64,000 nt of DNA from Tetracentron sinense. Lineage: Eukaryota > Streptophyta > Magnoliopsida > Trochodendrales > Trochodendraceae. The stretch lies in the NCBI GenBank assembly GCA_015143295.1, contig CM026562.1, positions 15,652,041 through 15,716,040 on the forward strand, read 5' to 3'. The translations under genes were made by a program, and so were the position numbers. This document shows positions 1 through 10,990 of this stretch, piece after piece (the first letter of the stretch is position 1; each line of letters opens with the position of its first letter). Under the pieces are notes generated by a model that was not told where the DNA came from, did not search any database, and was given only the letters and a program-made list of their open reading frames with translations.

Positions 1-625
1 CCTAGACTTTCAGTTCTTGTAGGACCCATAAGATCCATATGAATTAATTCCAGTGGATATGAAGTAGCAATACTTGAAGTCTTCTTATGTGGGGTTCTAA
101 TTTGTTTACCAATTTGGCATGGCCCACACACAGCAGTAGAAGGCTTTCCTAGTTTGGGAACACCTCTCACAAGCTCTTGCTTAGAGATTTTGCATAGGTC
201 TTTGAAGTTCATGTGACCTAGTCTTCAGTGCCATAAATCAACTTCCTCAATTTTAGTCTTATAACAGACATTTGAGGGATTAGGACTGGGAGTTAAGCCG
301 TAGCAATTATCAGTGGTTCTCAATCCTTCTAGAACACACTTACCTTTACCATTAATGACTAAGCATTTATTATGGGTAAAGTGCACAGCATGGTTATCAT
401 CACATAGTTGACTTATGCTAATTAAATTAGCTTTCAGTCCTTCAACAAACAAGGCATCTTTCAATTTAGGTATGCCTGGTGAATCGATGATACCCTTTCC
501 TTTGACTAAAGACTTGCTTCCATCACCAAAAGTAACAGTCCCATCTGGACAGTCCTCAAATTGAGTAAATAAGGACTTGTTACCTGTCATATGCCGAGAA
601 CACCCACTGTCGAAGTAACCACATT
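1..625 (-). pseudogene. Copia protease and GAG-pre-integrase domain (partial)
   Basis: Read on the minus strand, the aspartic protease motif DSGCSRHMTG lies at about 615-585. A reading frame follows to 225 and ends DLWH. After one stop codon (TGA) the same frame continues toward position 1 with RLGHMNF and a later CGPCQIGKQ, the usual GAG-pre-integrase signature ahead of Copia integrase. The stop after DLWH replaces the residue before RLGHM and fits a CGA-to-TGA change. The protease frame differs from the upstream Gag frame, so a small indel near 620 separates them. Integrase, RT and RNase H are outside the window. Confidence 0.8.
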
Positions 626-2941
626 TCTGTGTTTTGGGCTTTCAAGGTAGTATGAATGACAAAGCACTTAAGGTCATCCTTTCTTACATACACAGTCTTT
701 AAACTTTGTTTAGATCTTTGATCATTAATCTGTGTAGTAGAGACCTTTTTCCTTTTTTTCCTCCTTGACCTTTTTCTGTTTTGTTCAGTTCTAGCTTTTT
801 GATAAGTCAAATTGTTTCCTCTTGAATAATCATTTGGAATAAATTGACCAGTTCTTGTCCTAGAGATTTGAGCAATTCTATTAACATCATCGCTCAACAT
901 TCTAGACTTTTCAGCTAGAACCTGAATCTGCCTTTGAAGAGTCCCTTGACTTTGATTTTGGTTCCATGAACCATTTCGGGGAGCTCTCCTAAAAGCATTA
1001 CAATAAGGTCGAATGTGACCTCTCACACCACAAAAGTGACATGTGGGTATGAATCTTGGGATAGGAAGATGATTTCTTCTAATAGGAATTTGATTCCTCA
1101 AAGCATTCACTCTAGGAGCTACATTTCTAGGCTTTACAAAATTTGTATAAGCCTTAGTACTTGATGTAGAAGGTAAATTCTCTTTAGGATCAGAATGTAT
1201 TGGCTCAAACACTGCACTAGCCATTGTACCAACAGCTAAAGGACCAGCTGGTGTGTCAGCATGTCCTATCCCAGATCTACTCGAATTTGATCCATATTTC
1301 CTAACTAATTCATCTAGGCAGCTAGTGTTACCAAACATTCTTACTTCTTTTTCAAGAGTATAGACCTTCTGAATCAAGTCAGTCTTGTCTTTAAGGGTAA
1401 TTTGATGTTCTTTTTCAAGAAATTTCACCTTATCAACAAGAGAGTCTTTAAAAGTTTCCAGTTCCATTTGCAGAGTTCTTAACTCTTCAATTTCTTTCAT
1501 GGAAGTGTCTCTTTCAACTTCTAATTTTCTGACCACATTAGTCAATGAGACATTCTCTTCCAAAAGACGTTGAACTTTCATAACAAATGCTTCTTTTTCA
1601 TTTTCCAACTGACTTATTAGAGCACTCTTCTCTTCTGCTACTAGTTTACAAATATCTCTTTCATTTTGAATGATTTTGAGTTTTTTGCTCAAGGAGATTT
1701 TTGTTTTAGTCAGCTTCAAACTTTCAGCATACAACTTATCATAAGTTGTTTTCAAATCTTCATCACTTTCAGAGTCAGTTTGACTCTTCTGTAAGTCATC
1801 ACTAGACTCAGTATGAACACTTTCATCACTTCTATCATTTTCATCAACCGCAGAGGTAGTCTCAAGAATCCCAGAAAGGGAAACAGTGAAAGCGGTATGA
1901 TTTCCAGTATCTTCACTTGAAGAGGAACTGTCCGATTCTTCATTCTCGGAATCACTGTCATCCCAACAGGCATTCATCAGCTTGCCCTTACTCTTTTTCT
2001 TGTTAGGACAGTTAGGTGAAATATGACCGAAGCCATGGCATTCATAACATTGAACACCTTGGGATTTCTTGTCGCCATTCTTGGAATTTTTCTTGTTTTT
2101 CCAGGGCTTAGACTTTGACTTCTCAAAAGATTTTCCTCCCTGTTTAGGATTGAACCTCTTTTTCGTTCTAAAAAATTTTCGAAATTTTTTAACGAAGAGA
2201 GCCATTTCTTCCTCATTCATATCTCCATCATTGTCATCCTCATCCAAAGATTCCTTGATAGATTTCAAGGCTAAAGATTTATTCTTCTTGGATGGACGTA
2301 GATTGAGTTCATAGGTTTGGAGTGATCCAACCAATTCCTCAATCTTCAGAGAGTCAACATTTTTACTCTCTTCGATTGCAGTGACTTTGGGTTGAAATCT
2401 CTCTGGGAGAGATCTAAGGACTTTTCTAACTATTTTGGACTCAGATATTTTCTCACCTAAATTGAAACTAGCGTTGACAATGTCACTAAGTTTTGCATAG
2501 AATTCATCAAAAGTGTCATTATCATCCATGTTTAAATGTTCAAATTTGGTGGTTAACATTTGGAGTTTTGAGATTTTAACAGTGGTAGTACCCTTCATGG
2601 GTAATTTCAAGAATGTCCCAAGCCTCCTTTGCTGTTTCACATGAAGAAATTCGTCTGAATTCCTCAGCAGTGACTGCAGTAAAGATAGCATTGAGACCTT
2701 TAGTGTTCCATCCACTTGACTCAAGCTCTTCTCTGGTCCATTCATCAGAATATTTGACGACAGTCAAATAACCTACAGTTTTTATGGGCGTAGTCCACCC
2801 ATTCTGTATAGACATCCAAATTCTCTCGTCAATAGATTTGAGAAAGGCTCTCATTCTAGCTTTCCAATAAGCATAATTATTCACATCAAAAAGTGGGGGA
2901 CGAGAGACGGATCCACCTTCTCTTAGAGTACTCATGATCAC
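580..2941 (-). pseudogene. Sirevirus-type Gag (UBN2-like, coiled coil, two CCHC knuckles)
   Basis: Gag would form the virus-like particle and bind element RNA. Translation starts near 2941 or 2935 (MIMSTLREGG, PPLFDVNNYAYWKARMRAF), a UBN2/DUF4219-type N-terminus. A frameshift near 2600 moves the frame into a 721-codon ORF (2745-580) containing FDEFYAKLSDIVN, a basic region, a first knuckle CYECHGFGHISPNC near 2050, an acidic Ser-rich stretch, a long heptad-like Lys/Glu/Leu coiled coil (about 1750-1330), and a second knuckle CHFCGVRGHIRPYC near 1045. The size and coiled coil fit Sirevirus Gags, which are larger than other Copia Gags. The ATG at 2745 is inside the original frame and is not the true start. 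Confidence 0.85.
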
Positions 2942-2988
2942 GGATAATACAGGATCACACTTAAGGGATTAGCCTTATCAGTGAACTT

Positions 2989-3000
2989 GCTCTGATACCA
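2989..3000 (-). other. Primer binding site (initiator Met-tRNA)
   Basis: On the minus strand this reads TGGTATCAGAGC, the standard plant PBS for initiator Met-tRNA. It starts two bases after the LTR end (…ATATCA), which fixes the LTR/internal junction and the element's direction. Confidence 0.9.
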
Positions 3001-3002
3001 AT

Positions 3003-4215
3003 TGATATTTATCCAGATCAATGATCTCTAAGACCTAGAGGGGGGGTGAATAGGTCTATCTAATAATTTCTAACCAATTTTAATTTTTCAATTAATATGT
3101 TTAGAAATCAATGAACAATTCAATCAGACAATCCACACAAATCAAACACAGAAGATTTTTACGTGGAAAACCCTAACGGGAAAAAACCATGGGACCTTGT
3201 CCAGCAATAAACTTCACTATGAAAAGATATCAAGTACAAGACAAGACCTTACCAAAACAAAAACGACGTTCCTAGGTATAGACTCTTACTCTTGATTTCC
3301 ACGAACCAGCAGGTTCGATCTCCGCCGTAGCAGCTTCGGTTCCACACCGACCAAATCTTCTCAAGCTACTTCAAAACCACGATCACACACGATCGATCTC
3401 CTTCCACGAAGGCTCCGAATCAAACACCGAACACACACACAAGGTGTAGGGTTGTGAATCAATTTAGAAAATTTCAAACCCTAGAGGGATCTCATACAGA
3501 TCTGAGATCACACAATGCAAGATCAAAGGTTTAGATCTATACTTGCATTCTCTAGGATCAAAGAAAGAGGAGGGATCAACAAAGATCTAATAAAAGCAAT
3601 AAGAAAAACCCTAGAAGAGTTTCTCAGACCTCTACTCTTTCAAAAATATCAAAGACACGAATTAGGTCTCCAAAAGGTTGTTTATATAGGGTTTAAAAAA
3701 AAAGAATCCAGAAAAAGAAAAATTCTTTTTACGGGGACCGATCGATCGGTGCTCACTACCGATCGCTCGGTCCAAAACGGATCGCTCGGTCCAAATGACC
3801 GATCGCTCGGTTATAAATCATCTCTCTGGAAAAATACCCCATACAAACTTTTTGTCCAGTCGATAGCCACCGATCGCTCGGTAGGCCACCGATCGATCGG
3901 TCTCAATACCGAGCGATCGGTTGAGATAGAATTGTTTTCAAACCATGATTCATTTCATTTTTATTTGATTCAAATGAGATCAAACAACTTTGTTAGGTTT
4001 AAAACTATCCTCCTAGGTATGTTTAGAGTTATCTAAGCCAAATCCAACCTAGGTAGGGGTCTCTAAGTCCATTACCTGTCTAGATCCAGAGTAGGAGCTT
4101 TTTCTTCTCTTTCTTCAATCTTCTTTAAGCTTTAGCTCTTCTTTTCTGACAAGTTGAACATGACTCGACGACTCGACTCACATGACCTATCTAATGATCA
4201 CGGAATTTGCCAACA
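3003..4215 (-). repeat. 5' LTR of the Sirevirus-type Copia
   Basis: On the minus strand the LTR starts TGTTGGCAAATTCCG (4215) and ends AATATCA (3003), about 1.2 kb, with terminal TG and CA. The end near the PBS carries the phrase found in Sirevirus LTRs (plus strand ctaagacctagaggg near 3028). At 3737-3921 it holds an array of ACCGATCGATCGGT-type palindromes, split by a spacer with ctctctggaaaa and ccagtcgatagc, which is also present in the Gypsy LTRs of this window. The outer boundary is inferred from TG and from where Tat-LTR homology resumes; an alternative start lies about 16 bp further out. Confidence 0.75.
3737..3921. repeat. CGATCG palindrome array in Copia LTR
   Basis: Several 14-bp units are spaced 12-40 bp apart. 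Some are the perfect palindrome ACCGATCGATCGGT; others are ACCGATCGCTCGGT or its reverse complement ACCGAGCGATCGGT. A 60-70-bp spacer splits the array in two. Confidence 0.9.
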
Positions 4216-4371
4216 CCTATTTAGGGATTTACAAATGTTAACCGGAGGTGTATTTAACTGTGGTTAAGGGTCAAGTGAGGTCCAAGGTGGGCCTAGGGGG
4301 CTAGGCAGGGCCTAAAGTGGCCTCCTAACAGGCCTGGGCCCTTGTAAAAGCCCATAATCAAAATGAAATTA

Positions 4372-4396
4372 ATGTCGGTAATAGGATTACCGACAT
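4372..4396. repeat. Perfect inverted repeat in Tat LTR
   Basis: Two 11-base arms (ATGTCGGTAAT and its complement) surround a 3-base loop. The same hairpin is at 35755-35775 in the other LTR. Related hairpins with TGTCGGTAGA arms lie at 4633-4655 (one mismatch) and 5369-5391. Confidence 0.9.
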
Positions 4397-6008
4397 GTAT
4401 AACTGTGTTTTTAACCTATGTTTTTGCCTCTATTAACTAGGGTTAAGATTTAACCTAGGGTGATCTAAGATCAAGGGAGTGTACAGGGGACTCTAGGGAA
4501 TGATTTGAGTTTGTTGTGGGCCCTAGGGGATGCCTGGAGTGGGCCCCACAAAGGTACAAAGGTGCTGCAACAGAAACAGCATATTGGCGGTAGTTATTCT
4601 ACCACCAATCAAAAACTAGGCCAAAGACAGAGTGTTGGTAGAAGGTCTACCGACAATATGCAAAAGAGCTCTACCAGGAATGATGGTACCGAGATTACCC
4701 CCGTTCTTGGTTTTCTCTAAGAACTGGATTTCTTGCCCTATGGGCTGTGCACAAAGGTATCTAAGGGTTCCCTCATGAGTCGAGGGATCCCTAGGAGGTC
4801 CTGTGATGATTGCAATGCACAAAGGAGGTGCTACACTCGTAGGGGTTCACCACACCTATGGTTTAGGTGTGTGAACACCCTGTGAGGATCTGTTTATAAA
4901 CTGAACACTAACAAAAAAAGAAGATAAGCCCCCTGGAAATGACCAAGGGTTCACATGAATGATAAAACACAAAAAAATGGGTAGGGAGTCCCCTACCCGA
5001 ACACTTTGTTCCTGTCACGAGGGGAGGTGGTCTGCGTGAGAGGTGGTGGTGCACTTTGGTGGTACTGTAATGATGGAGAGGCTTAGGACAGGCCAATAGA
5101 GGTCCTGGGATCACGACCAAAGGGGTGAAGAGGGGTGAGCCTAGACGTTTGGCAACAGGGGCTTACCTTTAAAAATTACAGACCTTTTCCACAAGAGGTG
5201 GTGCTGGGTTTTATAGCGGAGATAACTACGGACCTAGGAGGGATTAAAGAGAAGGGGAAGGAGGTGGTTGGACCAAGGGGAGGTCGAGTGAGGGTTGTGA
5301 AATGAGAGTTTGAGGTGAGGGTGGAGTGTGCAGGGCATTTGCAGACTGCAAACTTGAAACTTGCATAGTGTCGGTAGACGGTCTACCGACATTATGAAAA
5401 TAGGCCAAACTTAAATTGTCGGTAGACTCTCTATCGCAAATAAGAAAATTTAATTGAATTGGGCCTGGCCCAGCACAAACAGGTATAGGGGCTTTGCCTT
5501 TAGGGTTTTCGGGCCTTGTGGGCTTAGACTAGGGGTTAGGCCCTATTGGCCATGGACTTAGGGTCCTTTTAAGGGCTCTAGGGCTAGCTAGGGCATCAGC
5601 TAAGGTTACCTATGGCTCAGTTTTATCATGGGTTTTGCAATAGATTTTAACTAGAGTTAAACTAAGGTTGTGTCCTAGGGTGAACTAGGGTTGAGTCCTA
5701 GGGTTTAAATAGGTTTTACCTAGGGTTAGGGTTTGGTTCTAGGGTTTTTTAGGGTTTGACTTAGGGTGAGTCCTAAGGCCAAGTAGAGGCTTACCTTGTA
5801 GCACCCCGGACTTTTCTATACTTAATGAATACCATTTTCGTAGCTAATTGGCCTTCCTCGTAGTCTAATTAATAAATATGAGAGAAATCAGAAATTTTGA
5901 AATGTCAGAAATGTTCATTTTCGAAAGACGAACCCAACGCAAGTTGAATCGTCGAAATCCGACGAGCGAGTCAAAAGATATGGTCAAAACAGTCCAGACC
6001 TACAGAGC

Positions 6009-6193
6009 ACCGATCACTCGGTCCAGTCAGCGATCGATCGGTCCAAAACCGATCGATCGGTAGCTATCGCACGGTCAAAGATTTTGTATGAGGAAATTTT
6101 CCAGAGAGTAGTTTTTTGACCGGTCACTCGATCAGAGTACCGATCGCTCGGTAGGCAACCGATCGATCGGTCATAACTACAGATCGCTCGGTC
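6009..6193. repeat. CGATCG palindrome array (solo LTR, slot 1)
   Basis: Units of the ACCGATCGATCGGT and ACCGATCGCTCGGT type are split by the spacer tttgtatgaggaaa…ccagagagtag, the reverse complement of the spacer seen in minus-strand copies. Confidence 0.9.
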
Positions 6194-7190
6194 CCTGTGT
6201 TTTGCAGAAATTTTTGTAAGGGCATTTTCGTCTTTTGGGTGTTAAACCCTTACCCATAAAGGCTTGCTCGACCAGTTGAACCCTCATTCACTACACTTAA
6301 AACATTTAGAGAGAAAGGGAGGAGATGAAGAGGGTTTTCACCTAGGGTTTCCATTGGAGAGGGAAATCAAAGGGTTTGACAACCCTAGATCATCCCCAAA
6401 CTTGGATTTGCTTCAAGTTCAAGGCTCAAGCTCGTGGGGGATCTCGTTCTCAAGCTAGGGCAGCGTTCTCTAAGGTATTTCAAGAGGGTTTTCTTCCCCA
6501 AACTAAGTCTCGCTCAAGGAAAGGTTCCTCCTTTCAAGTTGGAGCTCAAATCAAGGTTTCTACCAAGATCAAGCCTTGATCTAAGGTTAGTACACCCTAC
6601 TAACTTTCCCTAGCAATAACCTAGGTTTTCTATTGTAAATGGTGATTCTTTATATTATGCTTTCCTTCCCTATGCTTTGTATTAATTCAACAAATATAAA
6701 CAAGATAAGGGAAATGGAATGGATGTGTGGATGGGAGATTGGATGTGGCGATTGGATGCCGAATGTGTGATGTATGATATGTGTGGGTTGTGAGTTGGAA
6801 ATAGAGGAAGGGCATTGTACAAATAACAAACTTACCCTTGTATTATTGGATGGAAAATATGCACTAAAAATAAGAAGATGAACTATGGAGGAACATTGCA
6901 TGTGATGTGTTTGACAAAATGCCTAAATTATGAAATAATGATTTGAATGAAGAAAAAGGGAAATAGGCCTTATACATGTATTCTCATGAATGATGAATGG
7001 ATTTAAATACCATGTCGATTACTCAAATTCTCATATGCATATATTGTGAATTGAATGGTGATGTTATATCTCTCTTATTATCCTTATTCCATGATTGTCA
7101 CGATTGACACGTACACGAGCACGCATAATAGCATGAACCGAGATTTCAAGAGCATATGCATATAATAACCAACAAGAAAATATTGCATGA

Positions 7191-7468
7191 CAAGGAGGTT
7201 GGTAGCCCAGGGACATTCGGGTACTAGCCTCTGGCTCACAAGAAAACCCCTAAAACACATATTGTCAAGGAGGTTGGTAGCCCAGGGACATTCGGGTACT
7301 ACCCTCTGGCTCACAAGAAAACTAAACAAGTAATAAAAATCACATATTGTCAAGGAGGTTGGTAGCCCAGGGACATTCGGGTACTAGCCTCTGGCTCACA
7401 AGAAAACCATACATATCAAGGAGGTTGGCAGCCCAGGGAGATTCGGGTGCTAGCCTCTTGCTCACAAA
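7191..7468. repeat. Four 57-bp tandem units (solo LTR, slot 2)
   Basis: Units start at 7191, 7266, 7351 and 7417 with caaggaggttgg(t/c)agccc and end ctcacaa, with spacers of variable length. Inside each unit gaggttggtagccc pairs imperfectly with gggtactagcctc across a 10-base loop. Confidence 0.9.
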
Positions 7469-8288
7469 TTACAAGATGCAAGGTTACAAGATGATGACAA
7501 GACATTCATGCATGCACGCATACATGATTTTTACAATGCATACCGGGACATGGAAACGGGTTTTCAAGCATGAGTTTTGTCGGCGTTTTTGCATTCATGC
7601 ATATCAAGATGGTAATATTGCTCCATGTTTAATATTGTTTGATTCTATGATTTTACCATTGCCTGGAATTGATGAGTGGTATTGTACTACTCCTCGCATG
7701 TTTATTATTGTTATGGATAGCTAGTAGCTTGTACTCGCTGAGTATTCCATGCTCAGCCGTACTTTCATGTCGGCAGGTACTGAGGGAGCCCTCGCCCCAG
7801 AGCCTTGGGTCGAGGAAGAGTATATCGAGGAGAGAGAGCCATCTATCCCACTGCAGTCTCAGGCGGACCGAGACCTTGACGTGTGGCCATACCTCGACTA
7901 CTGTTGAGGGGAGAGTACGAGAGGGTCCTTTATGTATTTTGACATTTTGATAGGTGGGTCTGTCCACCTTAGACTTAGACATGTTTGTATATATGTTAAC
8001 TTGGAATACTATGTTGGAAATTTTAGAAGAAAAGAAAAAGTTAGTTTACGCTTCCACATTTATGTTTAGCTTCCGCGCTCTGATTTTCATTGTTTTAGTA
8101 CTGTAATTATCTTGTTCATTACAGGATGGTTTGGCAGGTACGTATAGTCACGCCTAAAGTATCCCTAAACTCCTAGGGGGTATTTTGGGGCGCGACATAC
8201 CTAGGCTGTGGGGGATTTGGCAGGGGGTAACCATGGTTAAAAGACATTAACCATGGTTAGACAGGGGTGTAAAAATTGGGTGCTTACA

Positions 8289-10990
8289 ACTGCCCCTCTT
8301 TTCTTGGAGAATGCCAAGGTGGGCGATTTGAACAGCAAAAACTGGAATCATCCTATTTTTACACTGAGCTCAGATGTTGGAGATGCAATATGATGACATA
8401 TATGCATGCAGTGCAAATGGTGAGTGCAAAGTAGTGGTATGGCCACTGCTGGGAAAAGCGAGTAGTTCAGACTACTTACTGGGCATTCGATGAATGCAAG
8501 GATGGCATAGCCCGAAGGCGTTAGCCGAAGGGGTTCGATAAAGTTGATCGGAGAGACACACAGGGCCATCGAGAACACACAGGGTGTCGAAGGGGTGATA
8601 TGCGGGTGGCGTACACTGTAAAGGTACACATGGGATGTCAAGGACACACGGGGGTGTCGAAAAGAGTGACATGCAGGAGGTGATGTTGCGGTATGGCGAG
8701 ATTGCCAAGGAGCACACCGGATATCGAAGACACGCGGGGGTGTCAGACAATGTGACATGCAAAAGGTAATACTGCGGTATGGCGAGATTACCAAGGAGCA
8801 CACCAGATGCTGAAGACATGTGGGGGTGTCAAAAGAGGTGACATGTAGAAGATAATGTTGCGATATGGTGAGATAGTGAAGGAGCATACCGGATGTTGAG
8901 GACACGTGGGGGTGTCGAGAACAGTGATGGCATGTCCAAGAGGCACTAACCGGATTGATTTGAAATGGCTGAGAGGCGCTAGGTTTTGATCAAGTTGATT
9001 GATGCTAAAGATTTTGGCCGCACAGGGTGTGATGCCATACAGGGGATAAAGGCGAGGATGCTTTCCTGTGACTTTGCTGATTGCAACTTGCGGGGGCGCA
9101 TGTTGTCGGCTCTTCTTATTTGTTTTGTCGAGGCTGCTCAGTGCAGGATGGTATGACCTGGTCTGGATACCGAAAGGTCTAGCTTTTGAAAATATTTTAT
9201 AAAAGGTATTTGTAATTTTGTAAAAGGTTTTGATTTTAAGAACAAGAATGTTCAACTAGCTTTTAGTTTTGCCAGGAAATTCCCTTAGTCAGGGCTTGGG
9301 GATCTTGTAATCTGTCTTTCGCTCTTGGAGAGCAGATTACGAACCAGAAGAGGTTTTGTCACTGCTGGGGATGTTCATAGGTAGACCTGTTTGTCATGTT
9401 ACTGCTGGAGATTCAGACTCTGGCTAGGGAGAAGTTGGATGCTTCTATACTTTTGCTGGGGAGAGTGTATGTAGAGAGCAAAGGGAAGCTTCTGCTGGAG
9501 ATCTACTGAGGGAATACTACACCATTGAAGACCACTATTGAGGGTCTGCTAGGGAATATGACACTGTCATAGATCGCTGCTGGGGATCTGAACTCTGTTG
9601 GGGACTAGTGTCGGGGAAGCTGCTCTTCCATGCCATCTGCGAGGACTGTTGTAGGAGATTTATCTGGCTAAACTGACTATTGCCGGATTCTGTTGCCAAA
9701 CTACTCTTCAGATTTTCTCCCTTTTTAAACTTGGAATGACCAAGTCATGGGGTTCGCATAATTTTTGCGCAATGAGGCCGTTGCCAATTTTCCTCATGCC
9801 TGCGAAGCTTTGATTTTTATCCCTTTTTTACCGCTAATCGCAAGACTAGGTCTGGGGATCGCGTGATTTTTACGCAATGAGGCCGTTGCCAGTTTTCACT
9901 CATGCTCGCGACTTTCTGGGGAAATCGGTATTTTGATGGGGAAGATGGATCTTCTCCCGTCATTGCCTTGGATGGCACTTCTCTGGGGATAGGGAGACAA
10001 TATTTTCGTTGGGGATACAGATGTGATGTTTCACTTGCACTCGTAGTTTCTAGAGGATCTAGAAGGACTTAGAATATGATGAAATGTAGGCTGGGGGACC
10101 GAAATTTGGGACACCCTGGGATTTCTCCTGTTGTTGTTGATTTGCACTCCCTTTGAAGTTTACTTTTGATACAATTGATTTTCACCTTCTGGAGGGATTT
10201 TTCTATTTTAAGACACTTCACTCTCTGGGGAAATTTGTCTGTTTAAGACTTGTGCCTTTTGTTTCCCGACGGTTTTTTTTGCTCTGCTGGGGAATGTTGA
10301 GAGAGGTTGCCTCCCTAGGAAGGGTGAGAGAGTTTATCTCCGTTGAGGATAAAGAGGTTGTCTCTGCCCGGGGATTTTTTTTAGGAGAGGTTGTCCCTGA
10401 AAGGTTTTTCTGTTGGGGAAAGATTCCGGTAAATTGCCTCTGTGGGGAGTCTCTGATTTTTGAAATGTTTCAACTTCTATTTTGGGTTTTCCTTTGATAA
10501 AAATTTTGTACCCTTGAGAGCCTACTCGCCTAGGGAGTTTTGAGAGAATTTTTGCTCTGTTGGACTCTGAGGGAAGAAGCTTTTAGAGAGGCTTTGGTTC
10601 CACTAGGGATGAACTTGCTCTGTATGGGGAAACTGGCGAGGTTTTGATTCTTTTGGGGAGTGAAAGATTCCACGAGGAAAGCTGGGGGAGGTGTGATCTC
10701 CTTCTGTGTAAGTGTGATCGCACCTGATTTTGTCAGGTTGCCTACGTATCCTTTGCAGGATCAGGTCATAACGTAGTTCAGGCTAATACCGTAGAGGGCG
10801 AGAGAGGGTGTCCCTAAGAAGGTGTAATGAAAGAAGGGTTGTTAGGCTCAAGGGGCTAACTAGCGGATTTCATTGACTTGTAAGCGGGTTACAGAAAAGG
10901 GGATAAGAAGTGTGCTAAGGATGGCCTTCTGTCATTTCCAGAGAAACTACAAGTGTAAAATGCCTATCAAACCTAGACCCTAAACGTAGT
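8289..10990 (-). other. 3' non-coding region of the Tat/Ogre element, with PPT
   Basis: In element sense this long region lies between integrase and the 3' LTR. The PPT is at about 8291-8306 (sense AAGAAAAGAGGGGCA), directly before TGTAAGCA. An 86-bp tandem repeat is at 8643-8937. From about 9350 to 10700 ctgctgggga-like and tctggggaa phrases recur every few tens of bases. At 10735-10800 the stretch gttgcctacgtatcc occurs. I see no coding capacity beyond shadow frames. Confidence 0.7.
8643..8937. repeat. 86-bp tandem repeat, about 3.4 units
   Basis: Units beginning gacac(a/g)c(g)ggggtgtc start at 8643, 8729, 8815 and 8901, exactly 86 bp apart. A shorter degenerate unit starts near 8573. Each start carries gacac…gtgtc, a short inverted repeat. 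Confidence 0.9.

Larger units (their letters stand above)
1..4215 (-). mobile_element. Sirevirus-type Copia retrotransposon, 5' part
   Basis: The minus-strand order is LTR (3003-4215), initiator-Met PBS, long Gag with two zinc knuckles, protease, then GAG-pre-integrase running off the left edge. That order and the long charged coiled-coil Gag are typical of Copia elements of the Sirevirus (Maximus/SIRE) lineage. It is inserted in the 3' LTR of the Tat/Ogre element: sequence from about 4219 onward resumes homology with 35620 onward. The remaining pol and 3' LTR would lie left of the window. Gag has a frameshift near 2600, another indel lies near the gag/protease join at about 620, and a stop interrupts GAG-pre-integrase near 225, so this copy is defective. 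Confidence 0.85.
5797..8197 (+). mobile_element. Solo LTR, Tekay family (TSD tacct)
   Basis: It starts TGTAGCACCCC and ends GGGGCGCGACA, flanked by a perfect 5-bp TSD tacct (5792-5796 and 8198-8202). The second Tat LTR has the unoccupied site with a single tacct at 37038-37042. There is no internal region, so this is a solo LTR left by LTR-LTR recombination. Slot 1 holds a CGATCG palindrome array (6009-6193); slot 2 holds four copies of a 57-bp unit (7191-7468) in place of the 45-bp units of its relatives. The shared GCTGAG…CTCAGC hairpin is at 7737-7757. Confidence 0.92.
4216..8288 (-). repeat. 3' LTR of the Tat/Ogre element (partial, with nested solo LTR)
   Basis: 4219-5796 plus 8198-8288 align collinearly with the 5' LTR at about 35620-37128, including the hairpins, the TAGGGTT-rich stretch and the end tgcttaca. 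The part matching 34723-35615 is missing because the Copia element is inserted there. In element sense the LTR starts TGTAAGCACCC at 8288. Confidence 0.85.

Noticed and set aside
2989..3000. tRNA-Met gene fragment
   Set aside because: Only the 12-base PBS complement is present, next to an LTR end.
3515..4036. 173-codon plus-strand ORF with repeated DRSV/DRSIG residues
   Set aside because: It lies in the Copia LTR and the residues are translations of the CGATCG palindromes; similar shadow ORFs appear in every array.
8348..9255. Overlapping minus-strand ORFs of 185, 115 and 155 codons
   Set aside because: They cover the 86-bp tandem repeat in the Tat/Ogre 3' non-coding region, and their residues repeat with it.
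10153..10497. 114-codon plus-strand ORF as a host gene
   Set aside because: It is Phe/Leu-rich, lies in the CTGGGGA-rich non-coding region and has no recognisable domain.
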